Shown one piece after another: positions 29,333-39,174 of a stretch of 64,000 nt of DNA; position 1 is the first letter of the stretch, and each line of letters begins with the position of its first letter. Made by a program: the position numbers and the translations under genes. The stretch is from Sphingomonas paucimobilis NBRC 13935. Lineage in GTDB: Bacteria > Pseudomonadota > Alphaproteobacteria > Sphingomonadales > Sphingomonadaceae. The notes beneath the pieces are model-generated. The model was not told the origin of the DNA and did no database searches. It worked only from the letters and a program-made list of their open reading frames with translations. The stretch is taken from assembly GCF_000739895.2 (NCBI RefSeq), contig NZ_BBJS01000014.1, positions 124,001 through 188,000 on the forward strand, read 5' to 3'.

Positions 29333-30791
29333 GCCGTACCGGATTGCGTCCCATGGCGGTGGCCAGCGTCGCATGGCGGCGCTCCACCGCTTCGCCGTAG
29401 AAGCCGCGATCCTCGTCGCGCATCGCCAGACCCAACGTCGTGGCGTCCAGCACCAGTCCGCTGCGCTCCAGCGGACCGGCAAGACCACCGCTCAATCGCT
29501 GGCCCAACCGGATCGCCAGCCCCCAGCTCGTCGCCAGCTTCAACTGAGCCGGGCTTGCCAGTTCGGCCAGCGGGTTAGGCACGTCGAGCCCCCCGCCCAG
29601 GCTGGTATGCAGCGCCTGGGCCAGCATCGCGCGACCGACCGCGTCGATCCCCACCCAATTGCCGTGCAGCGCGATCTCAACGCCCCGTTCGGATCGGAAT
29701 TCGGGGTTCGCACGCCAGCCGACATCCGCCAGCAGGCACGCCGCATGACGGAGCCGCACCTCGGCCGTGGCTTCGCCACTGAATAAGGGTGCGATCCAGC
29801 TTTCCAGCAGATCGCCATGCTCCGGAAATCGGCCGAGCAGCCGCCCTTCCTCGCGCGCGGCGACGATCAGCGGATCGAGCGCCCGCGTCTTGGCGTCGAG
29901 CCCGCCATAGAGCAGCCCTTCGCGCAGGCCATAGGCCGAGGCGACCGTCGTGCTGCTGCCCAGATGTTTGAGCAGGACGCTGAGCAAGGCGGTGGCGTCG
30001 CCCAGCGTCGCAGCACGGCTGGACGACAGGCCTTTGACCTCGCGCAATCGCGCCTTGCTGAGATGCGGGATGGTCCGCGACAGCCGCAGGATATCGGTCG
30101 GGGTCAATTCATAGTGATGAATGATCGGCAGCGGATAATCGGCGAGCGTCATGTCGAGCCGCGCCAGCGCCCGCCACGATCCGCCGACCAGATAGAAGGG
30201 CAGGCCCCGCCCGCGCCCTTCCCATCCGGCCTCGTCGATCAGTCGTGCGATATGCCGCTCGAACGCCTTGCTGCCACGCTCGCGTAAGGCGGGAATGCGG
30301 AGCACGCCGAGCGGAAAGGACACGCGGTCCTCCACATTGCCATCGCGGATCCGCACCAACTCCAAACTGCCGCCGCCCAGATCGCCGACGATGCCGTCCG
30401 CGTCCGGAATGGCGGACAAGACACCCTCGCCCGCCCCCTTGGCTTCCTGCTCGCCCGACAGCAGCTCGACCTCAAGCCCCAGCGACTCGGCGCATTCGAT
30501 CAACTCACCGCCATTGGCCGCATCGCGCACCGCCGCCGTCGCCACGGTGCGCAAGCTGGTGACGCCCATCTCCCGTGCCAGGCTGGCGAAACGGGCCAGC
30601 GCCACCCGCGCCTTGTCGAGCGCGACCGGATCGATCGCGCCGGTTGCGGCCAATCCCCGGCCGAGCCCCGCCATCACCTTCTCATTGAACAGGATCGCCG
30701 GCAATCGTGGCGGCCCCTGATAGACGACGAGGCGGACAGAGTTGGACCCGATATCGATGATCGCCGTGCGCGGCGCGCTTGCCCCTGCCAT
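29319..30791 (-). CDS. ppx: Ppx/GppA-family phosphatase (exopolyphosphatase)
   Basis: 490 aa. ASKHA-fold phosphatase: phosphate-1 motif AIIDIGSNSVRLVVYQG at the N-terminus, VGDLGGGSLELVRI in the second lobe, then an HD-like C-terminal region. It hydrolyses polyphosphate or pppGpp. It starts 17 bases after the ppk stop, so the polyphosphate-making and polyphosphate-degrading enzymes share a transcript. Exopolyphosphatase and guanosine pentaphosphatase functions cannot be separated by sequence reading alone. Confidence 0.93.
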   Translation of the reverse strand: MAGASAPRTAIIDIGSNSVRLVVYQGPPRLPAILFNEKVMAGLGRGLAATGAIDPVALDKARVALARFASLAREMGVTSLRTVATAAVRDAANGGELIECAESLGLEVELLSGEQEAKGAGEGVLSAIPDADGIVGDLGGGSLELVRIRDGNVEDRVSFPLGVLRIPALRERGSKAFERHIARLIDEAGWEGRGRGLPFYLVGGSWRALARLDMTLADYPLPIIHHYELTPTDILRLSRTIPHLSKARLREVKGLSSSRAATLGDATALLSVLLKHLGSSTTVASAYGLREGLLYGGLDAKTRALDPLIVAAREEGRLLGRFPEHGDLLESWIAPLFSGEATAEVRLRHAACLLADVGWRANPEFRSERGVEIALHGNWVGIDAVGRAMLAQALHTSLGGGLDVPNPLAELASPAQLKLATSWGLAIRLGQRLSGGLAGPLERSGLVLDATTLGLAMRDEDRGFYGEAVERRHATLATAMGRNPVRLSRT

Positions 30792-30808
30792 GGTTCAGCG
30801 TTCGCCCG

Positions 30809-32974
30809 TCATCGTTGCCGCCGCAGCGACAGGGTCGGCACCGCCTTGCTGGTGTCGAGCGCAGCGCCCCGCCCGGAAAGCGAGGGATTGGTCATGAAAT
30901 ACCGATGCAGGTTGAAGGGGCGATCGCCTGGTTCCTCGCGGACATAGCGGCCATCGGGCTCGAGCTCCCAACTCTGTTCGTTATCCAGCAGATTGGCGAC
31001 CATCACCTGATCCAATATCTGGTCGTGCACCGTGGGGTTGAGGATCGGCAGCATATACTCGACGCGACGATCGAAGTTGCGCGGCATCCAGTCGGCCGAT
31101 GAGATGAAGACCTTGGCCGCATCGTGCGGCAGCGTCTTGCCATTGCCGAAGGCCCAAATGCGGCTATGTTCGAGGAAGCGGCCGACAACCGATTTGACAC
31201 GGATATTCTCCGACATACCGGGCACGCCGGGCCGCAGACAGCAGATGCCACGGACGATCAGATCAATCTCCACCCCTGCACCGCTGGCTTCGTACAGCTT
31301 TTCAATCACCTGCGGATCGACCAGCGAATTGACCTTTACCCACAGACTACCGGAACGTCCCGCACGGGCATGGGCGATCTCGGCATCGATCATCGTCATC
31401 AGATTGCGCCGCAGATCGCGCGGCGACAGGCTGACCCGGTTCATCGCGATCGGCTCGACATAGCCGGTGATATAATTGAACATCTGGGCCGCATCGCGCC
31501 CGATCAGGGGATCGGCAGTGAAGAAGCTGAGATCGGTATAAATGCGCGCGGTGATCGGGTGATAATTGCCCGTGCCAAAATGGCAGTAGGTGCGGAAATC
31601 CGCGCCCTCGCGCCGCACCACCATCGACACCTTGGCGTGCGTCTTCCAATCGATAAAGCCATAGACGACCTGCACGCCCGCCCGCTCCAGCGCCGAAGCC
31701 CAGTAGAGATTCTGCTCCTCGTCGAACCGCGCCTTCAACTCGACGACGGCGGTCACCGACTTGCCCGCCTCCGCCGCGGCGATGAGCGCGTTGATGATCG
31801 CCGACTGCTTGCCCGCGCGGTAAAGCGTCTGCTTGATCGCGACGACATCCGGATCGGCGGCGGCCTGTTTCAGGAAGGCGATCACCACCTCGAACGTTTC
31901 GTACGGGTGGTGGACGACGATGTCCTTGGCCTTGATCGCCGCGAAGCAGTCGCCGGCGAATTCGCGGATTCGTTCGGGAAAACGGGGGCTATAGGGCGGG
32001 AACTTCAGATCAGGCCGGTCCTCGTCGACCAGCATGTCGAGATCGCCAATGCCCAGTAGATTGCCGCTTTCGGTGATGATAGCGTCGCTACCGCCCAGCT
32101 CGTCGCGCAGCACATCGGCGAGTTCGTCGGGCATGCCCGTCTCGAGCTCCAGGCGGATCACCCGCCCACGCCGCCGCCGCTTGATCGCGTTGGCGAAATA
32201 GCGGACCAGATCCTCCGCCTCTTCCTCGATCTCGATATCGCTGTCGCGCAGGACGCGGAACGTGGCCGCGCCGTTAACGACATAACCGGGGAAGAGCAGT
32301 CCTGAAAAGCGGCGCAGGATCGTCTCGATCGAGACATAGCGTGCGCCCTCCCCTGGCAACCGGACGAAACGGGGCATGGTCGCGGGGATCATCACCAATT
32401 CGCGGATCGGCGCCTGGTCCGACACGCGGGTCAGGTCGAAGATCATCGACAGACCCTTGTTGGGGATGAAGGGGAAGGGATGCGCCGGGTCCAGAGCCTG
32501 CGGCGTCAGGATCGGGAAGATCTGGTCGCGGACATGCCCCTCCAGCCAGGCATTGGCCTCGGCATCGATGGCATCGCGGCGCAGGACGAAGATGCCCGCC
32601 TCGTCGAGCAAAATGCGCAGGTCGCCCCACACTTCCTGCTGGCTCGCCATCAGCCGGTCGGCCTCGGCGACGATCCCGCTAAGCTGCTGCCCCGGCGTCA
32701 GTCCATCGACCGAGCGCTGCTCGACATCCTGTGCCTGCTGCCCCTTGAGGCCGGCCACGCGGACCATGAAGAATTCGTCGAGGTTCGATCCCGAGATCGA
32801 CAGGAAGCGCAGCCGTTCGAGCAGCGGATGCGCCGGGTTGCACGCCTCTTCCAGCACACGGCGGTTGAACGCCAGCCAGGACAGTTCGCGGTTGAAATAG
32901 CGGTCATTGGGCTCCGGCGTGAAATGATCGTCATCCGGCTCGGACATTTGCGCGATATGGGCAGGACGGGTCAT
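30809..32974 (-). CDS. ppk1: Polyphosphate kinase 1
   Basis: 721 aa, normal PPK1 length; in-frame ATGs at 32974 and 32947 are both possible. Makes polyphosphate from ATP. N-terminal domain [20 protein letters not shown], and two phospholipase-D-like catalytic domains with the phospho-acceptor histidine in [15 protein letters not shown] and the second histidine in [20 protein letters not shown]. It sits between hdaA and ppx on the same strand, 20 bases after hdaA. Confidence 0.96.
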   Translation of the reverse strand: MTRPAHIAQMSEPDDDHFTPEPNDRYFNRELSWLAFNRRVLEEACNPAHPLLERLRFLSISGSNLDEFFMVRVAGLKGQQAQDVEQRSVDGLTPGQQLSGIVAEADRLMASQQEVWGDLRILLDEAGIFVLRRDAIDAEANAWLEGHVRDQIFPILTPQALDPAHPFPFIPNKGLSMIFDLTRVSDQAPIRELVMIPATMPRFVRLPGEGARYVSIETILRRFSGLLFPGYVVNGAATFRVLRDSDIEIEEEAEDLVRYFANAIKRRRRGRVIRLELETGMPDELADVLRDELGGSDAIITESGNLLGIGDLDMLVDEDRPDLKFPPYSPRFPERIREFAGDCFAAIKAKDIVVHHPYETFEVVIAFLKQAAADPDVVAIKQTLYRAGKQSAIINALIAAAEAGKSVTAVVELKARFDEEQNLYWASALERAGVQVVYGFIDWKTHAKVSMVVRREGADFRTYCHFGTGNYHPITARIYTDLSFFTADPLIGRDAAQMFNYITGYVEPIAMNRVSLSPRDLRRNLMTMIDAEIAHARAGRSGSLWVKVNSLVDPQVIEKLYEASGAGVEIDLIVRGICCLRPGVPGMSENIRVKSVVGRFLEHSRIWAFGNGKTLPHDAAKVFISSADWMPRNFDRRVEYMLPILNPTVHDQILDQVMVANLLDNEQSWELEPDGRYVREEPGDRPFNLHRYFMTNPSLSGRGAALDTSKAVPTLSLRRQR

Positions 32975-32994
32975 ATTTCTCGCTCGGACTGCGT

Positions 32995-33603
32995 TCAGGG
33001 CTCGGCGAGAAGGCCGGCCGTGATCAAGGTGGATCGTGCAAGAGCAATGGACAAGCGCGCGCGCCGTTCCATCGCTCCCTGGTCGAGCATATCGACTGCG
33101 CGGATGACAGAAAGGTGACTACGCTCCACGCGAGCGGTCAACCACTCGATCAGATCGGGCCGCGCATCGAGTCCGCGCCGCTCGAACAGATGCTCGAACA
33201 GGGCGGCGACCAACTCATCGTCCGGCGCGCCGATTTCGGCCAGGCTGCTATTGGCGAGACGCGAGCGAAGGTCGGGCAGCTTGACCGACCAGCGTGGCGG
33301 CGGCGCGTCCGCGACGATCAGCAGCGGGCGCCGCTCGGCCTGTGCGGTGTTCCAGGCGTGGAAGATCTGCACCTCGGGCACCCGCTCGGCATCGTCGATG
33401 ATCGTGCCGTTGCTGCGCGCCGCGAAGATGCGCGCCAGCAGCGACCGGCCCGACTTGCGGGGGCCGGTCAGGATCGCGGCCATGGTCGGCCAGCTTTCCC
33501 ATTGCTCCAGCATCCGTGCCGCCAGGCGGTTGGAATCGGTCAGCAAAAAGGCGTCCGATCGGGGGTCCGCTGGCCATTGCAGCGGAAGCGCCATCTGGTT
33601 CAT
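32995..33603 (-). CDS. hdaA: DnaA regulatory inactivator Hda/HdaA homologue
   Basis: 202 aa DnaA-like AAA+ protein without the DnaA DNA-binding domain. The N-terminus carries a clamp-binding motif (Q3-M-A-L-P-L in [10 protein letters not shown]), which tethers Hda to the replication sliding clamp to switch off DnaA-ATP. The P-loop is degenerate, GPRKSGRS with Arg for Lys; E. coli Hda, as I recall it, has the same substitution. The sensor II region is [16 protein letters not shown]. The start overlaps the upstream stop by four bases. Confidence 0.9.
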   Translation of the reverse strand: MNQMALPLQWPADPRSDAFLLTDSNRLAARMLEQWESWPTMAAILTGPRKSGRSLLARIFAARSNGTIIDDAERVPEVQIFHAWNTAQAERRPLLIVADAPPPRWSVKLPDLRSRLANSSLAEIGAPDDELVAALFEHLFERRGLDARPDLIEWLTARVERSHLSVIRAVDMLDQGAMERRARLSIALARSTLITAGLLAEP

Positions 33604-34856
33604 CCGGTCGTCACAGTATCCGTAGAGGGCGTCGGTGTCGGCAGGGCCGCCCGACGTACGCGCAAGGTGGTGCCGGTGCCCGACACCTGAAAACCACGCT
33701 GTTCCAGCGCGCGGCGAAGCTGATCGGGATCGCCGTCATAGGTCACCGCCATCAACGACACGCCGCCCAGCGCCAGGCTGGTCGTGCCCGCCCGCACCAC
33801 GCCCGGAATGCCGCGCACCAGGCTCTCGACATTGGCGACCGCGCTGGCGGTGGGCGCATCATATTGGAGGGTGACGGCGATGCCGGCCCCCGACGAGGCG
33901 ATCGCGGCGTCAAGCCCTTCGATCGGTTCCTCGCCGGTACTGCTATCGTCGGTAATTTCTACTTGCGGCTTGGGCGGCGGGGCGAGCGTGGGATCGCCCT
34001 GTAGCAGGCCGCCCGCCAGCGCCCGTTGATAGAGCGCATCGAGTCGTGCCACGCCGGTATCGAGCAATTGCCCCAGACCTTCGGTGCTGCCGACCCGCAG
34101 CGTGACCGAGCCGAGCAACTGATTGTCCGGCCCATGCCGCGCCTCAAACACGCCGATCACCGGGCCGCCGGGCCATTGGCGATAGAGGCGGACGACGGGG
34201 ATCAGGATATCCGACGCGCCATATTGATCGAGGATCGAACGCCACCAACCGCGCGACCGCCGCCCGATCTGCCCGGCATTGAGCAGCAACGGATCGGCGC
34301 CGGTGCCCGAGGGCCGAACATAATCGATGGTGCTGTTACCGGTGCGGAACCGGGCCCAGGCCTGCTGCCAGGGCGTCCGCGTCTCGAACATCTGCGACAC
34401 GCCGCCCGATACCTGCAGCGGCATGACCAGCATCGGCGGCGAGCGATCGGCATAGGCCGACACTCCCAGTACCGACGCTGCCCGCGTGCGATCGAACAGG
34501 ACCCCCAATCGGGCGACATAGCGGGTCGGGCCTATCTGCTCATTCTCGACGACGATGCCCGACACGAGCGAGTCGAGCATCCCGTCCGACGCCCCGACCC
34601 CGCTGCGCCCCAGCCGCTGCGCCAGCATCGCCCAGCCCTTGCGCTGCGCGATCCGCCAGCCGCCTAGCCGCGCATCCTCCGCCGTCTTGCCAGAGACATC
34701 CACCGTGACGCCCGAGACCTCATAAGCGCTGCCGCTGTCAATCGGCATGACGCCGCGATCCTGCCCCTCGATCTGGGCCAGGACCGCGCTGGCCCCGACG
34801 CCGACCCCGGCCAGGGCGGCAAGACCGAATATCCGATGGGGCAATCGCAAACGCAT
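33600..34856 (-). CDS. Exported DUF2066-like protein with C-terminal HMA-like repeat region
   Basis: 418 aa from the ATG at 34856, which begins a signal peptide (MRLRLPHRIFGLAALAGVGV, cleaved near VLAQ). Residues ~35-250 resemble DUF2066 (VSGKTAEDARLGGWRIAQRK, RYVARLGVLFDRTRAASVLG). The C-terminal ~120 residues contain a small alpha/beta fold (LQYDAPTASAVANVESLVRG and the following strand, then QLRRALEQRGFQVSGTGTTL) similar in pattern to heavy-metal-associated domains but without the CxxC metal site. It leads the hdaA-ppk-ppx transcript. Function unknown. Confidence 0.82.
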   Translation of the reverse strand: MRLRLPHRIFGLAALAGVGVGASAVLAQIEGQDRGVMPIDSGSAYEVSGVTVDVSGKTAEDARLGGWRIAQRKGWAMLAQRLGRSGVGASDGMLDSLVSGIVVENEQIGPTRYVARLGVLFDRTRAASVLGVSAYADRSPPMLVMPLQVSGGVSQMFETRTPWQQAWARFRTGNSTIDYVRPSGTGADPLLLNAGQIGRRSRGWWRSILDQYGASDILIPVVRLYRQWPGGPVIGVFEARHGPDNQLLGSVTLRVGSTEGLGQLLDTGVARLDALYQRALAGGLLQGDPTLAPPPKPQVEITDDSSTGEEPIEGLDAAIASSGAGIAVTLQYDAPTASAVANVESLVRGIPGVVRAGTTSLALGGVSLMAVTYDGDPDQLRRALEQRGFQVSGTGTTLRVRRAALPTPTPSTDTVTTG

Positions 34857-34915
34857 CGCGGCCTTTTGGCGAAGCAGGCGTGGAAATCCAAGCGCGATAT
34901 AGCTAACGGGCAAAC

Positions 34916-36049
34916 ATGACCGACAACAGCACGCCGTCCACCCCCTCATCGCCCGCCGAAACCGGCGCGTCCTATACCTATGCCGATGCTGGCGTTTCGA
35001 TCGCCGCGGGCAACGCGCTGGTCCGCGCGATCGGCCCGCTGGCCAAGGCGACACGCCGGCCGGGCGCCGACGCCGATCTGGGCGGCTTTGGTGGTTTCTT
35101 CGACCTGAAGGCGGCGGGCTTCACCGATCCGCTGCTGGTCGCGGCCAATGACGGCGTCGGCACCAAGCTGAAACTGGCGATCGAGCATGACCGTCATGAC
35201 GGCGTCGGTATCGACCTGGTCGCCATGTGTGCCAACGACCTGATCGTCCAGGGCGCCGAGCCGCTGTTTTTCCTGGATTATTATGCGACCGCCAAGCTCG
35301 AAGGCGACGTGCCCGAGCGGGTGATCGCCTCGATCGCCGAGGGCTGCCGCATTGCCGGTTGCGCCCTGATCGGCGGCGAGACAGCGGAGATGCCGGGCAT
35401 GTATGCGCCGGGCGATTATGACCTGGCCGGCTTCTGCGTCGGTGCGGTCGAACGCGATCAGGTGCTGACCGGCACCACCATCGGCGATGGCGACGTAATC
35501 CTGGGCCTGGCTTCGTCGGGCGTTCATTCCAACGGCTTTTCGCTGGTCCGCCGCCTGGCCGCCGACAAGGGCTGGAAGCTCGATCGCCCCGCTCTGTTCG
35601 ATCAGGACCAGTTGCTGATCGAAGCACTGATGGCGCCGACTCGCATCTATGTCCGCTCGCTGTTGCCGTCCATCAAGGCCGGCGCGATCAAGGGGCTGGC
35701 GCATATCACCGGCGGTGGTCTGCTCGAGAACATCCCGCGCGTGCTGCCTAAGGACGCGCATGCGGTCGTCGATGCCGATGGCTGGGAACAGCCGCGCCTG
35801 ATGGCGTTCCTGCAGGCGCAGGGCGGGATCGAGCCGGAGGAGATGGCACGGACCTTCAACTGCGGCATCGGCATGGCGGTGGTCGTCGCCGCCGATCAGG
35901 CGGAGGCGGTCGCCGCCACCCTGGCGGAAGCGGGTGAGACCGTCCTGATCATCGGCCGTATCGAAGCCGGCGAGCGCGGCTGCACCGTCAAGGGTTCCGC
36001 GGGCACGTGGAGCGCCAAGGCGGACTGGACCGCGACCCATGCGGCCTGA
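34916..36049 (+). CDS. purM: Phosphoribosylformylglycinamidine cyclo-ligase (AIR synthetase)
   Basis: 377 aa; catalyses ring closure of FGAM to AIR in purine synthesis. Motifs: [17 protein letters not shown] at the N-terminus, [32 protein letters not shown], the metal/ATP region [31 protein letters not shown] and [13 protein letters not shown]. The first ~15 residues are a low-complexity Ser/Thr/Pro extension. purN overlaps its 3' end by 11 bases. Divergent from the DUF2066-like gene across 59 bases. Confidence 0.97.
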   Translation: MTDNSTPSTPSSPAETGASYTYADAGVSIAAGNALVRAIGPLAKATRRPGADADLGGFGGFFDLKAAGFTDPLLVAANDGVGTKLKLAIEHDRHDGVGIDLVAMCANDLIVQGAEPLFFLDYYATAKLEGDVPERVIASIAEGCRIAGCALIGGETAEMPGMYAPGDYDLAGFCVGAVERDQVLTGTTIGDGDVILGLASSGVHSNGFSLVRRLAADKGWKLDRPALFDQDQLLIEALMAPTRIYVRSLLPSIKAGAIKGLAHITGGGLLENIPRVLPKDAHAVVDADGWEQPRLMAFLQAQGGIEPEEMARTFNCGIGMAVVVAADQAEAVAATLAEAGETVLIIGRIEAGERGCTVKGSAGTWSAKADWTATHAA

Positions 36050-36617
36050 CAGCCCGGTGAAGGTCGGTATCCTGATTTCCGGCCGGGGTTCCAACATGCA
36101 ATCGCTGGTCGCGGCCGCGCGCGAGGCGAATGCGGGTTACGAAGTCGCGCTGGTCGCCTCGGACAAGCCCGAGGCAGCCGGGCTGGCCTGGGCCCAGGAA
36201 CACGGCATCGCGACCTTCGCGCTCTCACCCAAAGGTATCGGCAAGCCGGCCTATGAGGCGGCGATCAATCAGGCGCTGAGCGAGGCGGGCGTCGAAGTGA
36301 TCGCGCTGGCGGGGTATATGCGTCTGCTGTCGGGCGATTTCGTGGCGCGGTGGCGGGGACGTATCCTCAACATCCACCCCTCGCTGCTGCCGCTATACAA
36401 GGGCCTCAACACCCATGCGCGCGCGATTGCGGCTGGCGACACGAAGGCCGGCTGCTCGGTCCATATCGTCACCGAGGAACTCGACGATGGCGAAGTGCTG
36501 GGCCAGGCGGAAGTGCCGATCCACCCCGGCGACGACGCCACGGCACTCGCGGCGCGCGTGCTCGTTGAGGAGCACCGACTTTACCCCCAAGTGCTGACGG
36601 AGTTTGTGCGTCGATGA
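36039..36617 (+). CDS. purN: Phosphoribosylglycinamide formyltransferase
   Basis: 192 aa; transfers a formyl group from 10-formyl-THF to GAR. Substrate loop [16 protein letters not shown], catalytic triad regions [30 protein letters not shown] (Asn and His) and [20 protein letters not shown] (Asp). Overlaps purM by 11 bases and the next gene by 4, so it is translationally coupled on both sides. Confidence 0.96.
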   Translation: MRPDSPVKVGILISGRGSNMQSLVAAAREANAGYEVALVASDKPEAAGLAWAQEHGIATFALSPKGIGKPAYEAAINQALSEAGVEVIALAGYMRLLSGDFVARWRGRILNIHPSLLPLYKGLNTHARAIAAGDTKAGCSVHIVTEELDDGEVLGQAEVPIHPGDDATALAARVLVEEHRLYPQVLTEFVRR

Positions 36618-36901
36618 CCGATATTCTCGCCCGCATCCGTGACATCGCCATGCTGCTGCCTGGCACGACCGAGCAGGCGCCGGACGGCGAAATCCGTTTC
36701 CTGGTCGAGGGCGAGCCATTCGCTCGGGTCAGCGAAGGGACGTCCGCTCTGCATCTGCGCATCGCGGATGAAGGCCACGCACCGCATTGGAGCGAAATCA
36801 CGCTGTCCGCCGACAGCGACTGGACGCTGATCGAGGATCGGATCGCGCGCAGTTGGGAGTTGGTCGCACCGACCGAATTGCTGGAGGCGGGCGGCCGATG
36901 A
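36614..36901 (+). CDS. Small MmcQ/YjbR-like protein
   Basis: 95 aa, starting ATGA over the purN stop. The sequence resembles the YjbR/MmcQ family of CyaY-like fold proteins: MLLPGTTEQAPDGEIRFLVE, EPFARVSEG, then a C-terminal helix with WTLIEDRIARSWELVAP. This position after purMN is occupied by the same type of gene in other sphingomonads as far as I recall. No catalytic residues are apparent; function unknown. Confidence 0.75.
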   Translation: MTDILARIRDIAMLLPGTTEQAPDGEIRFLVEGEPFARVSEGTSALHLRIADEGHAPHWSEITLSADSDWTLIEDRIARSWELVAPTELLEAGGR

Positions 36902-37497
36902 GCGGCACGGCGGGCGAAGAGGCCGCCGAGCGGGCCAAGTCGCGCCGCCGGCTGCTGACCCTTGCGGAGTTCGTGGCGGTCGCCGGCCTGATGGTCGCCG
37001 CGCTGACCCTCTATCTCAACTGGTCCCAGCGGCGCAGCGACGCCGCCGACAAGGCTGCCGCCGCCAGCGCCCAGCGTCATGAGCGGGCACGGCTGGACCT
37101 GAGCGCGACGGTGGAAAGCGATGGCCGCCGCCTGGCGCTGCGCGATCCGAACCACGACCTTCAGGAATTGACGATCGATTTTCCGACGAAATCCGGCATT
37201 GGCCGCCAGGTACCAGTCGGCGACCCGGTGATCGAGGCCGAGCCCATTGCCGGACCGATGCTGGCGCTGACGGATGGTGAGGCCGACACTCGCGAGGGGC
37301 GGCTCCCTGCGCTGATCACCACCCGCTATTGGGACGGCGATACGGCACGGACCGTGACCGGTCTGTACGACGTCATCTGGAGCACCCATGGCCGCCTGTT
37401 CCGGGGCCGCACCCTGCGGCTGGAAGGCTTGCGGCTGCGTGATCGGAACGGGACGAAGGCAAAGCTGGACGCCGCCTGGGCGGCGCGGCGCGGCTGA
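36898..37497 (+). CDS. Membrane-anchored protein of unknown function
   Basis: 199 aa from the ATG at 36898, overlapping the previous stop by four bases. A charged N-terminus (about 20 residues, EEAAERAKSRRR) is followed by one membrane helix (LAEFVAVAGLMVAALTLYLN) and a short basic/alanine-rich linker leading to a soluble domain with mostly beta-strand pattern (RLALRDPNHDLQELTIDFPT, TRTVTGLYDVIW-like). Topology is probably N-in with the domain in the periplasm. No family recognised; it ends the pur operon. Confidence 0.75.
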   Translation: MSGTAGEEAAERAKSRRRLLTLAEFVAVAGLMVAALTLYLNWSQRRSDAADKAAAASAQRHERARLDLSATVESDGRRLALRDPNHDLQELTIDFPTKSGIGRQVPVGDPVIEAEPIAGPMLALTDGEADTREGRLPALITTRYWDGDTARTVTGLYDVIWSTHGRLFRGRTLRLEGLRLRDRNGTKAKLDAAWAARRG

Positions 37498-37511
37498 TCA
37501 TATTCCACGCA

Positions 37512-37531
37512 CCTTCCCCTTACGGGGAAGG
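37512..37531. terminator. Hairpin between convergent genes
   Basis: CCTTCCCC (37512-37519), loop TTAC, GGGGAAGG (37524-37531): a perfect 8-bp stem in the 52-base gap between the membrane-anchored protein gene and the convergent GNAT gene. There is no T-run. It could act as a terminator in both directions or be a copy of a dispersed hairpin repeat. Confidence 0.5.
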
Positions 37532-37549
37532 ACGGGTTGGGTGCCTTAG

Positions 37550-38068
37550 TTACAGCGCCCGCGCATAGACGACATCGTCGTAAACGGCTTCGCCCACCCG
37601 AAACTGGCGCGTGCCGGTCAGCGTGAAACCTTCCCGCTCGTAAAAAGCCCGTGCCTGCTCATTGATGCCGAGCACTCCCAGCAGCATACGGCGCCGGCCG
37701 AGCGCCCGGGCGTCGTCGATCGCCCTGGCCATCAGCTTGTGGCCAAGACCCGTGCCGCGGGTCAGCGACAACGCGTAGATACGGCGGAGTTCGATATCAT
37801 GCGCATCCGTCTCGATCGGCAGATCGGGGGGCACGAGAAGCGTGTAACCAACGGGTGCGGCCCCATCGGGATGCTCGGCCAGGGTGGCCACGCAGTTGGC
37901 GTCGGCGATCCACGCATCGAATTTGGCGGCCGAGCTGTTGAGGGTGCAATGGCGCACCATGTCGGGACCGGCGATGATCCCGGCAAAAGTCTCGAGGAAG
38001 CTGGCGGCCGCGACGAGCGACAGCGCGGGCGCATCGCCCGGCCCCGCCCGCCGCAGCCGCCAGGTCAT
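37550..38068 (-). CDS. GNAT-family N-acetyltransferase
   Basis: 172 aa. Acetyl-CoA-binding signature RGTGLGHKLMARAIDDARAL with the (Q/R)xxGxG/A motif, followed by LGVLGINEQARAFYEREGF, the usual end of the fold. The ATG overlaps the ndk stop by one base (TGATG), so it depends on ndk translation. The acetyl acceptor is unknown. Confidence 0.9.
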   Translation of the reverse strand: MTWRLRRAGPGDAPALSLVAAASFLETFAGIIAGPDMVRHCTLNSSAAKFDAWIADANCVATLAEHPDGAAPVGYTLLVPPDLPIETDAHDIELRRIYALSLTRGTGLGHKLMARAIDDARALGRRRMLLGVLGINEQARAFYEREGFTLTGTRQFRVGEAVYDDVVYARAL

Positions 38069-38490
38069 CAGCCGACGATTTCTTCGGGCTTGAAGAAATA
38101 GGCGATCTCGATCTCGGCATTCTCGTCCGAGTCCGAGCCATGCACGGTGTTGGCTTCGATCGACTCGGCCAGTTCCTTGCGGATCGTGCCCGGCTCGGCG
38201 TTCGCCGGGTTGGTCGCGCCCATGATGTCACGGTTGCGCTGCATGGCGTTCTCGCCCTCGAGCACCTGCACGACGACCGGACCCGAGATCATGAACTCGA
38301 CCAGATCGTTGAAGAAGGGACGCTCCTTGTGGACCGCGTAGAAGCCCTCGGCCTGCTCGCGGGTCATCTGGATGCGCTTCGAGGCGACGACGCGCAGGCC
38401 GGCTTCCTCCAGCATCTTGGTGACGGCGCCGGTCAGGTTGCGGCGGGTGGCGTCGGGCTTGATGATCGAAAAGGTACGGTTCGCGGCCAT
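38068..38490 (-). CDS. ndk: Nucleoside diphosphate kinase
   Basis: 140 aa from the ATG at 38490. Transfers phosphate between nucleoside tri- and diphosphates through phospho-His117 in [16 protein letters not shown], with the N-terminal signature [17 protein letters not shown] and [13 protein letters not shown]. Normal length. GNAT gene coupled downstream; the 224-base gap upstream contains two hairpins and probably its promoter. Confidence 0.97.
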   Translation of the reverse strand: MAANRTFSIIKPDATRRNLTGAVTKMLEEAGLRVVASKRIQMTREQAEGFYAVHKERPFFNDLVEFMISGPVVVQVLEGENAMQRNRDIMGATNPANAEPGTIRKELAESIEANTVHGSDSDENAEIEIAYFFKPEEIVG

Positions 38491-38668
38491 GATGGTCACG
38501 CAGCTCCTGAAATAGGTGTTGGCTGGAAGTGGCGCCGCCCTAGTCGGGGCTCGGGCGCAATGCAATGTCTTATGGAAATCGCAAGCCTCCCCGACACGGG
38601 AAGGTGGCAGACCGAAGGCCTGACGGCGGGGATGTACCGCGAGGGTTGTCCTTCGTGGAGAGCCCCCT

Positions 38669-38708
38669 CCACCAGCTTCGGTGGTCCCCCTCCCCGTAAG
38701 CGGGGAGG
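38669..38708. repeat. Two-hairpin intergenic repeat between holC and ndk
   Basis: Two adjacent stems: CCACC (38669-38673) / GGTGG (38680-38684), and CCTCCCCG (38689-38696), loop TAAG, CGGGGAGG (38701-38708). Together with the flanking C-rich bases this looks like a REP-type element, of a kind I associate with sphingomonad intergenic DNA. It lies just after the holC stop in its direction of transcription and could also terminate that transcript. Confidence 0.55.
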
Positions 38709-38714
38709 ATCACG

Positions 38715-39155
38715 TCACGCCGCCTGTTCCCAGCGGCCCTGGTCGTTCTGTTTCCAGTAACGCCGCTCCACCCCGTCGCGGTCGGCCAGCGCACGCCAGG
38801 CCGACCGGGCCTCGGCAATGCGATCGCCGTCGAAGAAGTGGAAGGCACGGTCGAAGGTCAGCGCGTCGTCCCGCCATAGGCCATCCGCCAAGGCGACATG
38901 GCGCGCGCCGTTGGCCGGATGAACCTCGGCCGCGATCAGTACCGGCTGGGCACTGTCATTCCCCTCGCCCGCCTGGGCATGGGGCAGGAAACTGTCCGCC
39001 GGCACCATCCAGAGCTGACGATCGAGCGCCGCACGCTGGTCGGCATCGCCGCTGACGATCAGCAAACGGCCGCCGCCCGCCATCACGCGATCGGCGATGA
39101 CGGGCAGCAGCCGATCGAGCGGCGCCATGGTCAGATGATAGAAGTCGACCTGCAT
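38715..39155 (-). CDS. holC: DNA polymerase III chi subunit
   Basis: 146 aa from the ATG at 39155 (MQVDFYHLTMAPLDRLLPVI). Chi is a clamp-loader accessory that binds single-strand-binding protein. Family marks: VDFYHL at the start, ADQRAALDRQLWMVPADSFLPH, and a C-terminal WR-ALADRDGVERRYWKQ stretch. It starts 19 bases after pepA, and pepA-holC pairing is conserved across proteobacteria. Confidence 0.92.
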   Translation of the reverse strand: MQVDFYHLTMAPLDRLLPVIADRVMAGGGRLLIVSGDADQRAALDRQLWMVPADSFLPHAQAGEGNDSAQPVLIAAEVHPANGARHVALADGLWRDDALTFDRAFHFFDGDRIAEARSAWRALADRDGVERRYWKQNDQGRWEQAA

Positions 39156-39174
39156 CGGCGCCGCTCCTGTTGGC

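Noticed and set aside
38491..38714. tRNA or small RNA gene between holC and ndk
   Set aside because: The hairpins at 38669-38708 do not form a cloverleaf and no anticodon or CCA-like structure is visible; a repeat element fits better.
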